Source: Edaphochlamys debaryana
Lineage: Eukaryota > Chlorophyta > Chlorophyceae > Chlamydomonadales
NCBI GenBank assembly: GCA_016858145.1
Contig: JAEHOE010000002.1
Coordinates: 620,001 to 684,000 of the forward strand
Direction of reading: 5' to 3'
Length of the DNA: 64,000 bases
Of this stretch, positions 35,912-46,811 are shown in pieces. Under the pieces are notes generated by a model. The model ran no database searches. It saw nothing but the letters and a program-made list of their open reading frames with translations, and was not told where the DNA came from. A program made the translations under genes and the position numbers. Position 1 is the stretch's first letter. Every line of letters starts with the position of its first letter.

Positions 35912-36875
35912 CACACTGCTAGGCTAAGGTCCACGGCCCGCAGGCCGGTGACTTTTAGGCGCGGGCAGCCGTGCTAGGTCCTTATCTTGAAGTTGCGCGG
36001 GGTACCAGTCAGGCCTGCTCGTATGTATGTAGGTAGCTATATGCACGCAGACGTTTGGGAGTCGCTCAGTGGGCGAGTGGCGTATGTTGCGGCTGTCGGA
36101 GCAGACGCAGAGGACGTCGGTCCCCTGCCGCACGGCGATGTGCAGTGTGCTCCCGCCCAACCCCTCCCCGCTCTACCCTTCTGCACGCGTAGTACTCGCT
36201 CATGCACAGTTAAGTAGCTCAGCAGCCGGGTAGCACACAGTTCTGCAAATACAAGCTGGATCGCTTGACACTCAGGCACGGCCTGGCAGCCCAGCCTTCT
36301 GCGCTTTTGCAAGAACCTCGGCCGCTGGAGGCGCCCTAGCCAATGCCCGTGAGCCAAGCCTTCAAGCTGTCGAACCTGACGTGCATGTTCCTCCCGCTTC
36401 TGCTGAGCTCCCACTCCCGATTTGCGTCACCCGCAGCTCCGCACACTGCTGGAGGTCCAGTCTCCAGGTGCGGATGCAGGCTACGCGTTTGCGCGACGCC
36501 CGCACGATGCGCTTTGCCCCTGACCCTCGGCCCTTACGCCTGCGCTCGCAGGAGCACTACGATACATCCTAGGGACCCTGGTTATGATAGTTGGAGTGGT
36601 GAGACGGTGCCCCTGTGCATCGCGGTCGACGGTGTCCTGGCTGGGGTCCTGTCAGCTCTTCTCCGGCCCTCGTCCTTGACGGCCACCCGTCTCCCGGTTG
36701 CCAGGTGCTCCCCCTCGCGTACGCCCTGCTCAAGCGGAAGAACCCCCTCACAGCAAACTTCCGGCCCCTTCGGTCGTCGGCCTGAGCAGCAGTGTCCGGG
36801 CGTTGCACCGCACACGGCGGCCACCGCAACTGCAACTACCTTCTCCGCAACTTAGCGATCCTTTAGCCCCGAGCC
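35912..36875. other. Divergent promoter region
   Basis: The CBM20 gene and the enoyl-CoA hydratase gene start in opposite directions from this 964-bp interval. No coding gene or repeat supported. Confidence 0.5.
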
Positions 36876-39731
36876 ATGCAACCCATGCTGCTATCCTGCG
36901 GCCTACGGGTAGCCGCGGCCTCAGCCTCAGCCGCGGCTCCCTCCGGCCTGGCCCTCCTGGCCTCCGCCGCGGCCCGGGGCGGGTTGCTGCTCGGCAGCCT
37001 GGTCCCGGCGTCGGCCCCGACCCTTCCCAGCACGCTTCGCACGTTCTCCACAGCCGGCCACGCCTCCGCCGCCTCCACTGCTGCCGGAGGCCCTGGCAGC
37101 GGCGCAGGCACGCACGGGGAGCTGCACGTCACCGTGGAGCCTCTGTCGGGGGCGCACGAGGGTGTGTCGGTCATCTCGCTGTGCCGGCCCGCCGCTAAGA
37201 ACGCCATTGGGCGGCAGCTGCTGCGGGAGCTGGCTGAGGCTCTGGACACTGTGCGTCAGGAGCGGACCACACGCTGCGTGCTGGTGCGCAGCGCGGTGGC
37301 AGGTGGGGCCCGTGGAGGAGGGGAAACGGGGCTCCGATTGGAAGGTTGCATGGCAGCGGGGGCCCGTGGGGGTGGGGAAAAGGCGCTGGCATAAAGGCAG
37401 GCAGCATGGAGAGCGCGGAGCGGGAGGGGCAGGCCGTGGCATCAGGGCACTGCGAGGAGGAGGATGGCCGAGGCGGAGGGGGAAAGAGACAGGGGCCTCC
37501 CGACGGTGGGCCATCGGCGGGCTGGTGGTGAGCTCACCTGCGGGACCTCTTCGCAGTTGCAAGTGCTGTGGCTGTGGCCCTCGCGCGCAGGCGTCTTTTG
37601 CTCCGGCGCGGACCTCAAGGAGCGAGCTGGCATGACTCAGAGCGAGGCGGCTGAGTTCGTGTCTCGGATCCGCCGTACCTTCACGGAGCTGCAGGTGGGG
37701 GCGGCGGGAGGCGGATTGAAACACGGCTGGAACACTCAGCATAGAGCTCGGCTGTCGTGCGGTCGCGGCAAGTACCAGAGCTGGAGGGTGGGGAAGGGAG
37801 GCGCGCGCTCGCTCCCACCCACGCACTCAACATGTGCATCCCCTCCCCACCCCACCCCCGGCAACCCCCCAGGACCTGCCCATGCCCACGGTGGCAGTGG
37901 TGGAGGGCCTGGCCCTGGGCGGCGGCGCGGAGCTGGCCCTGGCGTGCGACATTCGTGTCATGGGGTCGGGTGCCGCCATGGCCTTCCCGGAGGCACAGCT
38001 GGGCATCATCCCGGGGGCGGGGGGCACGCAGGTGAGGCGGACTGATGTGGGTCGGGTTGGGTACGTCGGGACAAGGGGCTGGGTGCATCGCCGCGCCGGA
38101 AGGGGCCGGTCGCCTGCGCGCAGCGGAACCGGTCCAGCACGGGAGCAGCTCGGAGCAGCTTTGAGCGTCAACCCTCCCTCCAGGACTCTGCCGGTGCGTC
38201 CGCGGCCCTTGCGCTGCGCTCCTGCGTATGCCTCACCCCCTCCCTTGCTCCCGACGCGATCCCGCTCAGCAACAAACACCGTTGCTCCCTGCTCCCAACA
38301 GCGTCTGCCCCGTGGTTGCGTGCTCAGACACCCGGCGGCACGAACCCGGAACCCCCGCCCTGCCCCCCCTAAGTGCGCGTTCTTTCGGGGCGCAAGAACG
38401 GCACCGTCACCGTGCCGTTCCCGAAACCGAGCGTCCTGCGCACCTGAGCGCACGATGGAAACATAGCGGCTGTAGTTTGCGTCGTCGCACTCAGCCACCT
38501 GGCAGAACCTCCCCCGTATTGCCTCCATGCCCGTGTTGTGGCTGGCGTGCCGCTGCACATAGCCCTCCTGCGCAGCCATGAGCCCCAGGGTAAGCGACTA
38601 GGCGCGCGGCCTGATGCCAGGCTCGCCCTTGCCGAGCGCGCATTCCTGCGTACCACTGCTCAGCTACTTTCCCAGCCCCTGCGCACCTTGTTCGTGGCCC
38701 ACCAAGCCGATAGTTGGCCATAGCGGAAGAGCACTGTGTCCGGTATGTTAAGTTTGGCTCTTCACCCCGTTCTCCTGCCTCGGCCTGTCTTCTCACGGGC
38801 GTTCACCCTGCGCTCCTGGCTCCTGCCCGTGCCTCCTCACCTCTCTCCCCCGTCAGCGGAGCGGGTCCGGCACGCGAGCAACGCGTAGCAACAGTCCTCC
38901 GTGACTGACCCTCGCCCTGCCCTCCTGCCCTCCCTCGCCACCTCCCTCTCCCGTCCCTCCAGCGCCTGCCCCGCATTGTGGGCGCCAGCCGCGCCAAGGA
39001 GCTCATCTTCACAGGCCGCCGTGTGGGCGGCAGCGAGGCGCAGGCGCTCAACCTGGCAGACCACGTGGTACCGGACGACCAGGCAAGGGCGGGGCCGGGC
39101 TGGGTTAAGGGGCATGAGAAAGTCGGGTTGTGGTCCCCGAGGAAGTGAGGTGGGGCGGCGGGTGCGGGTGCCGAGGTGCGTCCGCCCTGACATTGATCCC
39201 CCGTGTGCTATTCCGCTGTGCTTCAGGCCTACAACCGCGCCCTGCAGCTGGCGGAGCTGATTGTGCGCAGCGCACCGCTCTCGTTGCGGCAAGCCAAGGT
39301 GCGGTGCCGCGCTTGGGCGCAGGGCTGCGTGGGACCACCTGCGAGCTGCCTCTCCTCTCGCACTCCTGGCTCCGCAGCCTGCCGCCGCCCTCACCGGACC
39401 CCTGCCGGTCTCCTCTCGCCTGGTCCCATCCATCCCACGCATCCCCCGCTCCTCCGCAGGCGGCCGTGAACCAGGGCATGCATGTGCACCTATCTGCACA
39501 CCGACACCCCATAGACCTGCAATGCCCGTGCCCCCTCGGTTGACGCTGGCCCCCTGCCCTTTCCGACGCCCGTGTCCGCAGGCGGCCGTGAACCGGGGCC
39601 TGGAGGTGGATCTGCACACGGGCCTCGCCATGGAGGAGGCTCTGTACGCGCAGCTGCTGCCCACGCGGGACCGCCTGGAAGGGCTCAAGGCCTTTGCGGA
39701 GAAGCGCAAGCCGCAGTACACGGGCGAGTGA
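36876..39731 (+). CDS. Enoyl-CoA hydratase/isomerase family, mitochondrial type (AUH-like)
   Basis: Six exons: 36876-37302, 37591-37694, 37873-38031, 38963-39082, 39227-39298 and 39582-39731 (343 aa), in phase. Crotonase-fold enzyme that adds water to an enoyl-CoA. The N-terminus is Ala/Ser/Arg-rich and looks like a mitochondrial presequence up to about residue 65. Core motifs: [11 protein letters not shown], oxyanion-hole segments [12 protein letters not shown] and [19 protein letters not shown], and [20 protein letters not shown], with both Glu positions used by hydratases present. The closest pattern is the AUH (methylglutaconyl-CoA hydratase) branch, which would place it in leucine breakdown; other enoyl-CoA hydratases are possible. 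The intron after 39082 has a GC donor. The third intron contains a dispersed repeat, and a duplicated, non-usable copy of the last exon's start lies upstream at 39460. Confidence 0.92.
38331..38775. repeat. Dispersed repeat, copy 1, inside a hydratase intron
   Basis: Nearly identical to 46885-47282 in the same orientation. It includes a 33-bp segment, flanked by CTGCG, that is missing from the other copy. On the minus strand both copies keep an open frame containing [17 protein letters not shown] and [16 protein letters not shown], so the repeat may come from a protein-coding element. No terminal inverted repeats found. Confidence 0.8.
39446..39515 (+). pseudogene. Duplicated pseudo-exon copying the start of the last hydratase exon
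   Basis: The sequence GCAGGCGGCCGTGAACC at the acceptor of the true last exon (39578) is repeated at 39456, with a pyrimidine tract before it. After about 20 nt the copies diverge, and the upstream copy reaches a TAG (39513-39515) in frame. Splicing to it would truncate the protein after a handful of residues. Confidence 0.7.
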
Positions 39732-41443
39732 GGGAGGCGGGCAAGGCGCGCCAGCCCGACGGGCGAAGAAGAGGGATGGCGGGGCAGTGGGGCGGTGTAG
39801 CCGCGTTCCTGGGGCCCGCGGTCCGGCTGGCTGGCCAGATAGATTGTGTGCGAGGCAGGTCTGGTCCGGCACGGCCGGCAGGCTTGGCCTGGAGTCGGAG
39901 GGAAGGCTCGAGCCGGAGACGTGGTGCAGGAGGGACGGCGCTACAGGGCGCCAGGGGCCCCGCATATTGATGTCCTTTAGGTTGTGAAAGGGGAAGGAGC
40001 GCAGGTTGCACGGAGGTTGGGCTGGACACTTGGACCTGGGGTGGCCACAGTCCGCGAGGGTGCAGCGCGGCAGAAGCCAGCTGCCTGCGGTGGTGCTGAG
40101 CCGAGTTGCGGTGAGCAGCGCGGGGCGCTGCCAGGGCATTGTGCACGAGAGATGGCCGCAATGGCATGGATGCATTCGGGTTTTGGTCTGGTGGCAGGCA
40201 GGTCCTGACCACGCGTCGCGGCGCAGCGGACGGGAGAGGACCTCTTAGGTAGAAGCGTTGGGACGGACGGACTAGGCACCGGGAGTTGTGCATTCGGGGC
40301 TCCCGTGCGAAGACAAGTTGTGGTGGTGGGGCGCTGATGTTGTGGGGAAGTAAGGGTAATGTGGTATAGGTGAGCAGAGAGGCATCATGTTGGGATTGCG
40401 CTTACTCATGTGGGTAATGTCCGTCAAATCGAGGCCGTACCGCAATCAGAACATCCTGCCTACCCCAAGACGTGACTACCGAATGAATCTTCGACCGCAC
40501 CCCTAGCAACTACGCCTGCAAACCGTCGTGCAGCATACCCCACACAGCGCTGAGTAAAGCGCTCGTAAGACTCCCTTGACTTCATCCCCACTTGCTGGAC
40601 GCACCCCCACCACTGTCCCTCTGTCAACCAGCAAGACCAATCGGCACCATGAGCTGCATTATGTGCTTCCTCTTCCCGTGACACTGCACTAGCCCTAGCC
40701 GCCCCACCTCCAGTCTCATCAAGGTGTCGCCATACGCTCCAGAGTCCTCTCCCTCCCCCGAAGTTCCCCTGCTCATGCATCACGCTGTGACGCTGACTGC
40801 CCAACGGGCGTAAGAACTCCCGTCGTCTCCTTGTCGTCCACTCGCCTCCCCGCCTCCTCATATACACCCCCACCACAGCGTCTCGGTCGAACACCCTTAT
40901 TCGTTCCCACCGACTTGCCGTATGCTCCAGGTAGTCCAGAGTCCCCCTCCCCCCGACATGTCCCCCTGATCACATGCATCACGCTGCCCGCCGAACGGCC
41001 GGAGGCCTCCGGTCGAGACCTTGCTCCCTACCCCCGTTCGCCTGCCCTGCCTCCCAAATGCACGGCAACAAGCCACTCGCGAGTCCAACATGCTCACCGC
41101 CCCTCAAGCGGCACCCCGCGCACCCACACACCACCTCCCCAACCGCCATCCTAACGAACTCAGAACTCAGCCACAGCTCGCCCGGACGGCCTCTCTGAAC
41201 ACCCCAACGCTGCCCGCCGCCCTGGCTCGTGCAGGCTGCACAAGCCACAGGACCCTCCCTCCTCGCCAACGCCAAGAGGGCCACCGCTTCAGGCACCCCG
41301 CGCCCTCGCGTGAGGCCGGTCACCCCAAGCTCCAAGCGCCGCCGCTCTCACACATGCAGCCGGTAGCCCGACGCGCCCAGCGCCGCCGCTCCTAAGCACG
41401 AGCCGGTTGCCCGACGCCCCAAGGGCCACCGCATCACCGCTCG
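39732..41443. other. Intergenic with degenerate copies of a neighbouring gene's 3' end
   Basis: Convergent interval. Between about 41345 and 41443 there are two imperfect copies of the last 40 bp of the coiled-coil gene (pattern GCAGCCGGTTGCCCGACGCG), with a weaker third around 41297-41345. The rest shows no gene or RNA. Confidence 0.55.
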
Positions 41444-44400
41444 TTACGCGTGCAGCCGGTTGCCCGACGCGCCCAGCGCCACCGCCAGGTCCTGCTCGAT
41501 GGCGCCATGGAGCATGGAGGCCTTGCGGCTGAGGGCGGAGCCGGGGCGGCTGGCGGCCAGGCTGCCGCCCGAGCTGGGGATGCCTGTGGTGGTGCGCACG
41601 GCGGAGGCGAGCGCGTGGTCCCGGTCGCGGACGTCGCGGGCGATGGTGGCCTTCTTCTTGGCCTTGGTCACGGACTTGGACGCGATGGTGCCGCCGGGAG
41701 ACGGCTCCGGGCCGGTCTTGGTGCCTTCCAGCCTGCGGGGCAGCACGGGCGGGGCGGGGGAAGCGGCGCGGCTGTGTGATTGCATTGACCAGGCTCCATG
41801 CCACCAAGAGCGGGACCCCCAGCGCAACACCCTCGTTGGGCCGGGCTCTCCTGAGGCCTGTAGTTGGGCAGGTAGCATCGGTAGTAGTTGTAGAGGCCCC
41901 GGAGGCTGAGCAGTTTCGAACGCGCCTTCGGAACTGCTCATCCTCCGCGGCAAGTACAACTACTACCGATGTTACCTGCCCAACTACAGTCCTTCCCGCG
42001 CCCTTCCTCGAGTTTACTCAAGCTCCAAGGCATTTTCAAAGCACTCGCTAGGCCGACATCATTGGTCTGGTGCGCTAGAGACACCCAGCACCCAGGCACT
42101 CACGCGTCGCGCATCTGCCCGCGCCGCAGCCCCGCCGGCGACATCTTGGACGCGCGCGACACGTAGACCAGGATGTACTCGCGCAGCGCCTCGGAAAGGT
42201 AGGGGTTGTCGAGGCGCTTGACGCGGAAGGCGGCGTCGATGATGGCGGACAGGAAGCCCTCGTACGAGAGCACGGGGGCGGATGTGTTGATGGCGTTGGG
42301 GTCGAGCTTGGCGTAGGCGCGGAAGATGGCCTGAGGGAAGAGGGGGGGAGGTGATGGGGGAGAGGGAGGGGGGGGGAGAAGGGTCAGGCTTGTAAGGGGC
42401 ACAAGCAAAGGCGCATGGGCGGGCGGTTCGCTGGCGCTGTGGAGAGTGTGAGTGACGGGGGATGAGATGAGGTGTGAGGGCGGCAGCTGGTCGCACGAAC
42501 GTCGGGCCGATACACTCAAGCCACGGTCAAGGCCAATGGCAACTGCAACTACAACCCCTAGCGCGGCCGACGCCCCACCTCGCAATCGCGCGGGTGCAGC
42601 ATCTTGTGCGGCTGCGACACGCCCGACACGCGGCTGTTGGCCCGTGGGTCGCTGGTCTCGGTCTCCTTGCAGAAGAGCATCCACTGCTGGAAGGCCAGGC
42701 CGGGCGGCCAGTAGGCGGCGAAGTTGTTCTCCAGCTGCAGGGAGGAGCAGGCGGTGGGGTGTGGACAAGTGAGCTTCAAACGACGGAGCCGCAAGGCACA
42801 GGCGCTCAGGGAGGAGCATGGTGGCCCCCTGATTCATGACCCGAAACGCTAGAAAGTCAGCTCTTCGTGTCCGCTAGCTTGGCCCCCCAAGCCCCGCACT
42901 CCGCCCCCCGGATGCCCTTACCTGGGCGTAGTACAGGAACACGGCCCGCAGGTCCCCGTGGTAGTGGTTGAGCACCTTCTGCACCGCGTAGCTCTCGCCA
43001 AAGGGGTTGGTCTGCCCCACAAACAGCTTCTGCACTCGGTCCAGGACCTCCTGCGTGGCGGGGCACACAGGGCACGCGGGCGGCACGGGACAGGGGTCAA
43101 GGCTCCGCGGGTAGGCACACAACGCAGCACTCCGGTTCGAGCTGCCGGCATCCGGCCCAGAGTGCGAAGTCGCCTCCAGGCCCGCATACAATACGGCTCT
43201 CGTCCAACCGCGTGGCTCTGCTCCTGCGTCATTCCCTTTCTAGCGCTTGTGCAGCTGCCCTGCCCTTCCCTCCATCTCCCCGCTTTTCCCGCGGCCTCGC
43301 CTGCATGCCCGGCTCCATGTCCCCCTCCTTGAGCGTGGTGGCGTAGCGCTCGGCGATGTCGGAGAACTGCATCAGCTGCCGCTTGAGCGCTGCCACGGCG
43401 GTGGACTCCTCCCTGCGGGCGGGAGCAGCACGCGGCGCACGCGGCGCACGAGGTGAGATGGCATGCGCTGGCCTGCGGGCAAGCCCAGGGTCCTCCCCTG
43501 ACAGCCCTTGCTACCCCCTTCAGGACCCTCGCACAAGTCGCCTCCCACCCCGCCTTGAGTCGCAGCACCTCTCATGCCACCCCACACCCCCATCCCAAGC
43601 TGGCAGCGTTCTCGCTTTCCCCCACATATCTCCCAAGCAATCGCATCACCCCAGCCCTCAACAACCCATCCCGATCACCCACTTGAGCCGCTCCGTGAGC
43701 CTCAGCACCTCCTCCTCCAGCTGCTCCCCGCGCGCCTTGATGTTCTCGTCCCGCTGGTGGCACTCCCGCAGCGCCGCCATGACCGTGCCCCGCTCCCCGT
43801 CCAGCGTGGACTGCAGTGCGTGGTTGCGCTGCTCCAGCTCCGTGACGCGGGCCTCGGCCTCGTCGGCGCGCTGGGGGGTGCAGGGGAGGGAGAGTTTTGG
43901 AGCATTGGAGAGCGAAAGGAAAGATGGGGGGAAGAGGGGGGCAGTGAAGGTGAGGGGAGAGCAAGGAGGAGGGGCACGGGGTAGCGAAAGGGGGGAAGTG
44001 GATGAGGGAGGGGACCAGGGGGTCCGCGACCGCACACCCAGAGGACACGATGTAGAGTCGAGTCCAGTTGGAGGCGGCTTGGCGCTCGCTAACACCAACA
44101 CCACAGTACACACCAGCCCGCAGGGCCCGGCCCCACCTTGCGCTGCTCCTCCGCCTCCGCCCGCGCCGCCGACAGGTCCTGCCGCGCCACCAGCAGGCTG
44201 GAGCGCAGGTCCGAGGTCTGCTGGTCGAAGGCCAGGACCATGAGCTCCTTCTCCCGCTCCAGCTGCCGTACCTGGTGGGGCGGTTGGCGGTTGGTGGTCA
44301 GCGGTTGGTATTTGGTGGTTGGGCAAGGTTGGTCACCTGCTCTCCTCCGCCGCCCGGCGACTGTTCCCGCCCCCGTGATGGCAATACTATGCCCCCGAGC

Positions 44401-46811
44401 TCCGCGCACCTTGGCCGCGCTGGCTTCTGCCATGTGGTTCTGCAGCATCAGCTGGTCACGTGCGCTTTCCAGATCCCGCGTCATCTGCTGCATCATCAGC
44501 GGTGCGCCACGTGCGCCCGCATTCACGTGCCCCGTACCGCCGCCCGTGGCCGGCCGTGACCGCGCGGGCGAGGCCGTACGCATCGTACTGCCGCCACCGC
44601 CGCCGCCGGATCCAGCCCCGCCGCCACTAACGCCCGGCGTGGACGAGCCCGTGTATATGGGCAGCGCCGCCGGCGGCATGCCGTTGCCGTACGCGTTGCC
44701 GTGCGTGGGCGAGGGCGAGCGCTCGCCCACGTACGTCATCACGCCGGGTACGGGAGCGGGATTGAGCGCCGAGTTGCGGAGCGGGGAGGTGTTGGCGGTA
44801 CGGCCAAAGGCCACAGGAGAGGATCCGGGCCGAGGCGGCCGCGCGCCGCCGCTGCTGCCCGCGGTGCTGCCGACGCTGCCGGGGGTTCCCGAGTTGGCGC
44901 TGTTGCGTTCGGCCATAGGGGTGGACTGGGCCGGCCGGGCCGACTGGATACGATTGGAATGTACGGAAGCCTGCATGCTGGCGGCGGCGGCGCTCTGGCC
45001 CGGCGCCGGTACGCCGCTGTACGAATGCGCCGGCGAGTAGCCGTACGGCGCGGCGCCCCGGTACGACATGTTGAGGCCGGCGGTGGAGCCGGAGGGAGAG
45101 GGCGGCCCGGCGGCGAAGGCGGCGCGGGCCGAGCCGCCGAGGCCCGTGGGCGAGCCCAGCTGGGACTCGTGTTGGTGCGAGGGCCACGTGTTCCCAACCG
45201 TCACCGACAGGCCCGCCGCCCTGCTGCCGCCCGGATACCCCGCTAGGTTGGACATGGTCGTGCCTGCGCCCACGCCCGGCACCCCTGGGCCCCGGACCAC
45301 GTCCGCCGCAATAGCCGATGTGGGTCGGCTGAGGCCGGACGTGCCGGCCATCAGGAGCGTGGTTCGGTTGGGCGAGGGCAGCGTAACGCCCGCCGGCGGC
45401 GGCGCGTAGATGGGGCTGCCCGACGGGTTCGTGCCCTGGGGCGGCGGCGAGGGGGAGGTCCACGCAGAGGACACGCCTTGCGGGCCGTACCCCGAGGAGG
45501 GCTCCGCCTGGGCGCCGTAAGCGTCGTAGGAGGAGAGCGCAGGGGGAGGCGGCGGCGGCGGCAGCGACTCCTCGACTTCCACGGGCTCCTCCGTGAGGTT
45601 GGCCGCGCCGAGGCTGCCGCCGCCGTGGCCCGAGCCGTTGGTCGCCCATTCCGTACGCAGTACGGACAGCAGGTAGATCTTGCCGTACGCGTCCCGGATC
45701 CACTCCACCACGATGCCCGCCAGCGTCAGGCTGTGCGCCTTCTCAATGTACTTGACCAGGTGTGACGTCAGCTTTCGGAACTCCATCTGCGGATGGCCAA
45801 ACAACGGCTTTACAGCAGCGTTTTCCGTTCTACTACCATCGGCAGGCCATCAACCTAAAGGCTGCAAAATTGAGCGCTGCTTACAGTTGCGGCACAGCAA
45901 CAAAGGCCTCTTAGCCGCCCTCCAATCCCCCCGGCTCCGTTGCCCTGGCCCCATGTGGGTCGCCATGTGCCAAGCGCCCACCTTGAGCGTGGGGTCCACC
46001 GCCCCCTGCCCCGTGGAAGGGTCGGCCGTCTCCTCATCAAATTGCGCCTGGGGGTAGAAGGCCGCCGCCGCGTCCGCCGCCGCCGCTGAGTCGCTGGCGC
46101 CGGGGGGCAGCGGCGAGCCCTGAGCCACGTAGCGCCGGCTGTACTTTCGCTGGAAGGTGTGGCACGTGATGTTGGCCGCGCCGCCGCCGATGTAGGTGGT
46201 GACGTAGCGAATGTCGTTCAGGGGCTGTGGGGGACCCGAGGGTGGGTGCGTGCAGGTGGTTTTGGTGAAGTGGGGGGTTCTCACGTGCTATGCGCAGTGC
46301 TGGTAGCCCAGGCCCCGGAACTCGGGCTTGCCTTTCGCATGCTATGTGCCCACCGCCGCGCCTGTATGGTTTCCCTGCAGGGCCCGCCAGCCCCTCGGCC
46401 CCGGGCACCAGCACGCCCCACCCTCCCACCCACGCACGCCTCCTCCCGATAGATACGCATCTCCGTCTCTGGGCCCACAGCCCTCCACCACCCTCAGCCC
46501 CGCGCTCCACCAATGTGCGCGGGCTGGCTCCACCCGTGCGCCCTTGCGCTGTGGGGCAAGGCACGGGGGCTCCAGCGTCCCGCCGGGCGCACCTGGATGA
46601 ACGCCTGCAGCACCTGCGGCGTCTCCACCTCGGGTGACACGTTGGTGTGTCCCGCCTCTATCCGGTCCGACAGGAGCTCAGTGAGCTGGTTGAAGGCCTG
46701 CAGCCGCAGCAGCTGCGGCTGGCCGTCCCCTAGTTTGGAGTCAGGGATGTAGCGAAGCGGGCAGGTCAGCGAGGGAGTGCGAGCCGTAGACGCGTAGCTC
46801 GTGAGGTGCAT
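41444..46811 (-). CDS. Large coiled-coil protein, candidate cilium-associated
   Basis: Ten exons: 46811-46593, 46224-45982, 45786-44410, 44271-44137, 43870-43683, 43412-43301, 43050-42922, 42734-42579, 42330-42104 and 41732-41444 (1024 aa), all phases agree. The N-terminal third looks folded (LRLQAFNQLTELLSDRIEAG, NDIRYVTTYIGGGAANITCH, LVKYIEKAHSLTLAGIVVEW). Then about 350 residues of Pro/Ser/Gly-rich linker. Next a coiled coil (RQLEREKELMVLAFDQQTSD, ADEAEARVTELEQRNHALQS, ECHQRDENIKARGEQLEEEV). The C-terminal part has EVLDRVQKLFVGQTNPFGES and a helical region with YEGFLSAIIDAAFRVKRLDN that recalls an EF-hand-like fold in outline. I do not recognise the family by name; the architecture is like that of flagella-associated proteins. 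The intron after exon 6 uses a GC donor. The last intron holds a large hairpin. Confidence 0.75.
41855..41992. repeat. Near-perfect inverted repeat, 68-bp arms, 2-bp loop
   Basis: Arms 41855-41922 and 41925-41992 are complementary almost throughout, with the outer 35 bp differing by only one or two bases (CTGTAGTTGGGCAGGTA facing TACCTGCCCAACTACAG). The inner part has scattered mismatches. It lies inside the last intron of the coiled-coil gene. It would fold into a long single hairpin in RNA of either strand, as in a young miRNA or siRNA precursor, or it could be a foldback element. Confidence 0.9.

Noticed and set aside
36381..36855. Open frames between the CBM20 and hydratase genes
   Set aside because: Short, no domain, and they lie in the shared promoter interval.
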